DNA from: Enterobacter sp. SA187
GTDB taxonomy: Bacteria; Pseudomonadota; Gammaproteobacteria; Enterobacterales; Enterobacteriaceae
Reading direction: 5' to 3'
Assembly (NCBI RefSeq): GCF_001888805.2
Contig: NZ_CP019113.1
Location: forward strand, 3,038,001-3,102,000
DNA: 64,000 nucleotides
Shown here: piece by piece, positions 61,749-64,000 of the stretch
Layout: each line of letters opens with the position of its first letter
Numbering within the stretch: position 1 is the stretch's first letter
Made by a program: the position numbers and the translations under genes
Notes under the pieces: model-generated
Databases searched by the model: none
Seen by the model: only the letters and a program-made list of their open reading frames with translations
What the model was told of the DNA's origin: nothing

Positions 61749-61785
61749 TCAGAGTTTCCTGACTCCGCGGCACGCCTCTGGCCGG

Positions 61786-61839
61786 TAGACTGGTGCGGTA
61801 AAGCGAGAGGGTGCAACCCTCTCAGACCGGGAAAGTCTA
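61786..61839 (+). other. Structured leader before mliC
   Basis: Nested pairings: TAGACT (61786-61791) with AGTCTA (61834-61839), GGT (61792-61794) with ACC (61826-61828), and inner hairpin GAGAGGG-TGCAA-CCCTCTC (61805-61823). It ends 12 bases before the mliC start codon. It could be a regulatory RNA element or only an mRNA hairpin. Confidence 0.45.
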
Positions 61840-61851
61840 TGGGACAGGTGA

Positions 61852-62175
61852 ATGAAAAAACTGTTAATCGCATGTGTGCCAGTGCTGCTGGCAGGATGTA
61901 GTACCTATAACCAGTTTGTCGATCGCATGAACACCGATACGCTGGAATATCAGTGTGAAGAAAAACCGCTGACTGTGAAGCTGAATCATCCCCGCCAGGA
62001 AGTGAGTTTTGTGCTGGATAACAAACCGCTTATCCTGACGCAGGGCCTGTCGGCCTCCGGCGCGCGTTACACCGATGGGATCTACGTGTTCTGGTCGAAG
62101 GGCGACAGCGCCACCGTGTATCATCGCGATCGCGTGGTACTGGAGAACTGCCAGCTACAAAACCCGCAACGTTGA
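61852..62175 (+). CDS. mliC: Membrane-bound lysozyme inhibitor MliC
   Basis: 107 aa (E. coli YdhA 109). Lipoprotein (lipobox LLAGC, Cys16) inhibiting c-type lysozymes of animal hosts. Conserved inhibitory motif SASGARYTDGIYVFWSKGD and paired cysteines (YQCEEKP, VLENCQL). ACAGGTGA precedes the start. Confidence 0.93.
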   Translation: MKKLLIACVPVLLAGCSTYNQFVDRMNTDTLEYQCEEKPLTVKLNHPRQEVSFVLDNKPLILTQGLSASGARYTDGIYVFWSKGDSATVYHRDRVVLENCQLQNPQR

Positions 62176-62231
62176 GATTTCCAGCCGGGCGGCGCACAAT
62201 AGCGCCACCCGATCACAACGTAGCGAATGCC

Positions 62232-62888
62232 ATGTCAGACCACGATGAACTGCAACATATCGCGCATCTGCGCCGTGAATACACCAAAGGCGGTTTACGC
62301 CGCAACGATCTCCCCGCTGAACCGATAGCGCTGTTTGAGCGCTGGCTGGGCCAGGCCTGCGAAGCAAAACTGGCCGATCCCACCGCCATGGTGGTAGCCA
62401 CCGTCGATGAAAACGGGCAGCCTTACCAGCGCATTGTGTTGCTGAAACACTATGACGAAAAAGGCTTCGTGTTTTATACCAACCTCGGCAGCCGCAAGGC
62501 GCAGCATATCGAACGCAATCCCCGCGTAAACTTACTTTTTCCCTGGCATATGCTTGAGCGTCAGGTGATGGTCACCGGCAAAGCCGAACGCCTGTCGACG
62601 CTGGAAGTGGTGAAGTATTTCCACAGCCGCCCCCGCGACAGTCAGATCGGCGCCTGGGTTTCGCAGCAGTCCACCCGCATTTCCGCCCGGGGCATCCTCG
62701 AAAGCAAGTTTCTGGAACTGAAGCAGAAATTTCAGCAGGGAGAAGTGCCGCTGCCGAGCTTCTGGGGCGGTTTCCGCATCAGCATCGAGCAGATGGAATT
62801 CTGGCAGGGCGGCGCGCATCGTCTGCATGATCGTTTTTTATACCAGCGGGAAAATGACGCCTGGAAAATTGACCGTCTCGCGCCCTGA
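62232..62888 (+). CDS. pdxH: Pyridoxamine 5'-phosphate oxidase
   Basis: 218 aa from ATG 62232 (MSDHDELQHIAHLRREYTKG), as in E. coli. FMN enzyme making pyridoxal 5'-phosphate. FMN-contact segments QRIVLLKHYDEKGFVFYTN and SRKAQHIERNPRVNLLFPW; C-terminal RLHDRFLYQRENDAWKIDRL. Upstream codons of the open frame overlap the mliC stop codon and are not conserved. Confidence 0.97.
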   Translation: MSDHDELQHIAHLRREYTKGGLRRNDLPAEPIALFERWLGQACEAKLADPTAMVVATVDENGQPYQRIVLLKHYDEKGFVFYTNLGSRKAQHIERNPRVNLLFPWHMLERQVMVTGKAERLSTLEVVKYFHSRPRDSQIGAWVSQQSTRISARGILESKFLELKQKFQQGEVPLPSFWGGFRISIEQMEFWQGGAHRLHDRFLYQRENDAWKIDRLAP

Positions 62889-63012
62889 TCGCTAAAAATG
62901 TTGTGTTAAGCGCTGGTGCTCCTGTTTCCGGCGCTTTATTCTATGTCTCTTTTCGTAACTGGCGAAAGGCCGTGTACCGGCAGAGGTGCAGTCGTTTTAA
63001 ATGGAGAATTTG

Positions 63013-64000
63013 ATGGCAAGCAGTAACTTGATTAAACAATTGCAAGAGCGGGGCCTGGTCGCCCAGGTGACGGATGAAGAGGCGTTAGCCTCGCTGCTGG
63101 CGCAAGGTCCGATCGCGCTGTATTGCGGCTTCGATCCTACCGCTGATAGCTTGCATTTGGGGCATCTGGTTCCTTTGTTATGCCTGAAACGGTTCCAGCA
63201 GGCCGGGCATAAGCCAGTCGCGCTGGTGGGCGGGGCAACGGGTCTGATTGGCGATCCGAGCTTCAAAGCCGCCGAGCGTAAACTCAATACCGAAGACACC
63301 GTGCAGGAGTGGGTGGATAAAATCCGCCGCCAGGTTGCGCCTTTCCTCGATTTCGACTGCGGCGACAATTCCGCTATCGCGGCGAACAACTATGACTGGT
63401 TCGGCAACATGAACGTGCTGACCTTCCTGCGCGATATTGGTAAACACTTCTCTGTTAACCAGATGATTAACAAAGAAGCGGTGAAACAGCGTCTGAACCG
63501 CGACGACCAGGGCATCTCCTTCACCGAGTTTTCCTACAACCTGTTGCAGGGCTACGACTTCGCCTGTCTGAACAAATTGCACAATGTCTCGCTGCAAATC
63601 GGCGGCTCTGACCAGTGGGGCAACATCACCTCCGGTATCGATCTGACGCGGCGTATGCATCAGAAACAGGTATTCGGTCTGACCGTTCCGCTGATCACCA
63701 AAGCTGACGGCACCAAATTCGGTAAAACCGAAGGCGGCGCGGTATGGCTCGATCCGAAGAAAACCAGTCCGTACAAATTCTACCAGTTCTGGATCAACAC
63801 TGCCGACGCCGATGTCTATCGCTTCCTGAAATTCTTCACCTTTATGGATCTGGAAGAGATCAACGCGCTGGAAGAAGAAGACAAGAACAGCGGTAAAGCG
63901 CCGCGCGCCCAGTATGTGCTGGCCGATCAGGTGACGCGTCTGGTGCACGGCGAAGAAGGGCTGGAAGCGGCAAAACGCATCACCGCCAGCCTGTTTAACG
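63013..64000 (+). CDS. tyrS: Tyrosyl-tRNA synthetase, 5' part (runs off window)
   Basis: The first 329 codons of a class I synthetase; the reading frame continues past base 64000. HIGH motif variant in PTADSLHLGHLVPLL, tyrosine and tRNA contact region GGSDQWGNITSGIDLTRRMH, and KMSKS variant KADGTKFGKTEGGAV. ATG 63013 gives MASSNLIKQLQERGLVAQVT as in E. coli and has GGAG upstream; an in-frame ATG 12 bases earlier overlaps the ribosome binding site. Confidence 0.97.
   Translation, partial: MASSNLIKQLQERGLVAQVTDEEALASLLAQGPIALYCGFDPTADSLHLGHLVPLLCLKRFQQAGHKPVALVGGATGLIGDPSFKAAERKLNTEDTVQEWVDKIRRQVAPFLDFDCGDNSAIAANNYDWFGNMNVLTFLRDIGKHFSVNQMINKEAVKQRLNRDDQGISFTEFSYNLLQGYDFACLNKLHNVSLQIGGSDQWGNITSGIDLTRRMHQKQVFGLTVPLITKADGTKFGKTEGGAVWLDPKKTSPYKFYQFWINTADADVYRFLKFFTFMDLEEINALEEEDKNSGKAPRAQYVLADQVTRLVHGEEGLEAAKRITASLFN

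Noticed and set aside
62909..62940. AAGCGC...GCGCTT hairpin between pdxH and tyrS as a terminator
   Set aside because: Short stem, 17-base loop and no T run; too weak to call.

Overview
The window is a stretch of enteric chromosome (Enterobacteriaceae, of the Enterobacter/Kosakonia/Klebsiella/Citrobacter type). It is collinear, in inverted orientation, with the Escherichia coli pfkB to tyrS region. Nearly every protein matches its E. coli counterpart in length and sequence as I remember it: ThrS 642 aa, PheT 795 aa, PpsA 792 aa, YdiJ 1018 aa. I could run no search, so genus and species stay open.

Layout. 1-3.8 kb: 5' end of pfkB, ydiY, then an accessory insert holding an unknown 77-aa exported protein, a lone flagellin gene with its own sigma-28 promoter, and fumD. 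4-11.2 kb: the translation cluster thrS-infC-rpmI-rplT-pheM-pheST-ihfA. 11.2-19 kb: btuCED, nlpC, ydiV, selO, aroH and ppsR. 19.2-26.7 kb: ppsA, the sRNA rprA, ydiK, ydiJ and menI. 26.9-28.2 kb: an lpxP-like acyltransferase and a 700-base gene-free stretch containing a two-repeat, one-spacer type I-F CRISPR mini-array with no cas genes in the window. 28.5-37.2 kb: sufABCDSE, ldtE, lpp and pykF. 37.6-40.5 kb: an accessory three-gene unit (DeoR regulator, inositol-monophosphatase-like enzyme, MFS transporter) beside two tandem tRNA-Val(GAC) genes. 40.9-64 kb: mdtK, ribE, cfa, punC/punR, purR, cydH, ydhP, mepH, grxD, rnt, gloA, nemA, nemR, ydhL, ydhF, sodC, ydhKJI, slyA, slyB, anmK, mliC, pdxH and the 5' part of tyrS.

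How the genes work together. Translation genes share one large operon region with the classical controls (ThrRS operator, AUU start of infC, pheM attenuator). ppsR and ppsA form a phosphorylation-controlled gluconeogenic pair, and pykF with a Cra-like site is the opposing glycolytic step. sufABCDSE is preceded by Fur and IscR-like sites. nemR-nemA-gloA handle electrophile and aldehyde stress. ydhI-J-K resembles the aaeXAB efflux arrangement. ydiV, the anti-FlhDC protein, lies about 11 kb from the lone flagellin gene.

Compared with the E. coli K-12 order as I recall it, several genes are missing here: sodB (between ydhP and mepH), lhr (between rnt and grxD), the ydiL-fadK block including aroD (between ppsA and rprA), ydiE, and the ydh operon next to pykF. 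fumD has moved from beside pykF to beside thrS. The points most worth a second look are the orphan I-F mini-array, the sigma-28-driven lone flagellin with an unusual central domain, a 31-codon upstream ORF overlapping ydiV, and a terminator-like hairpin in the ydiY leader.
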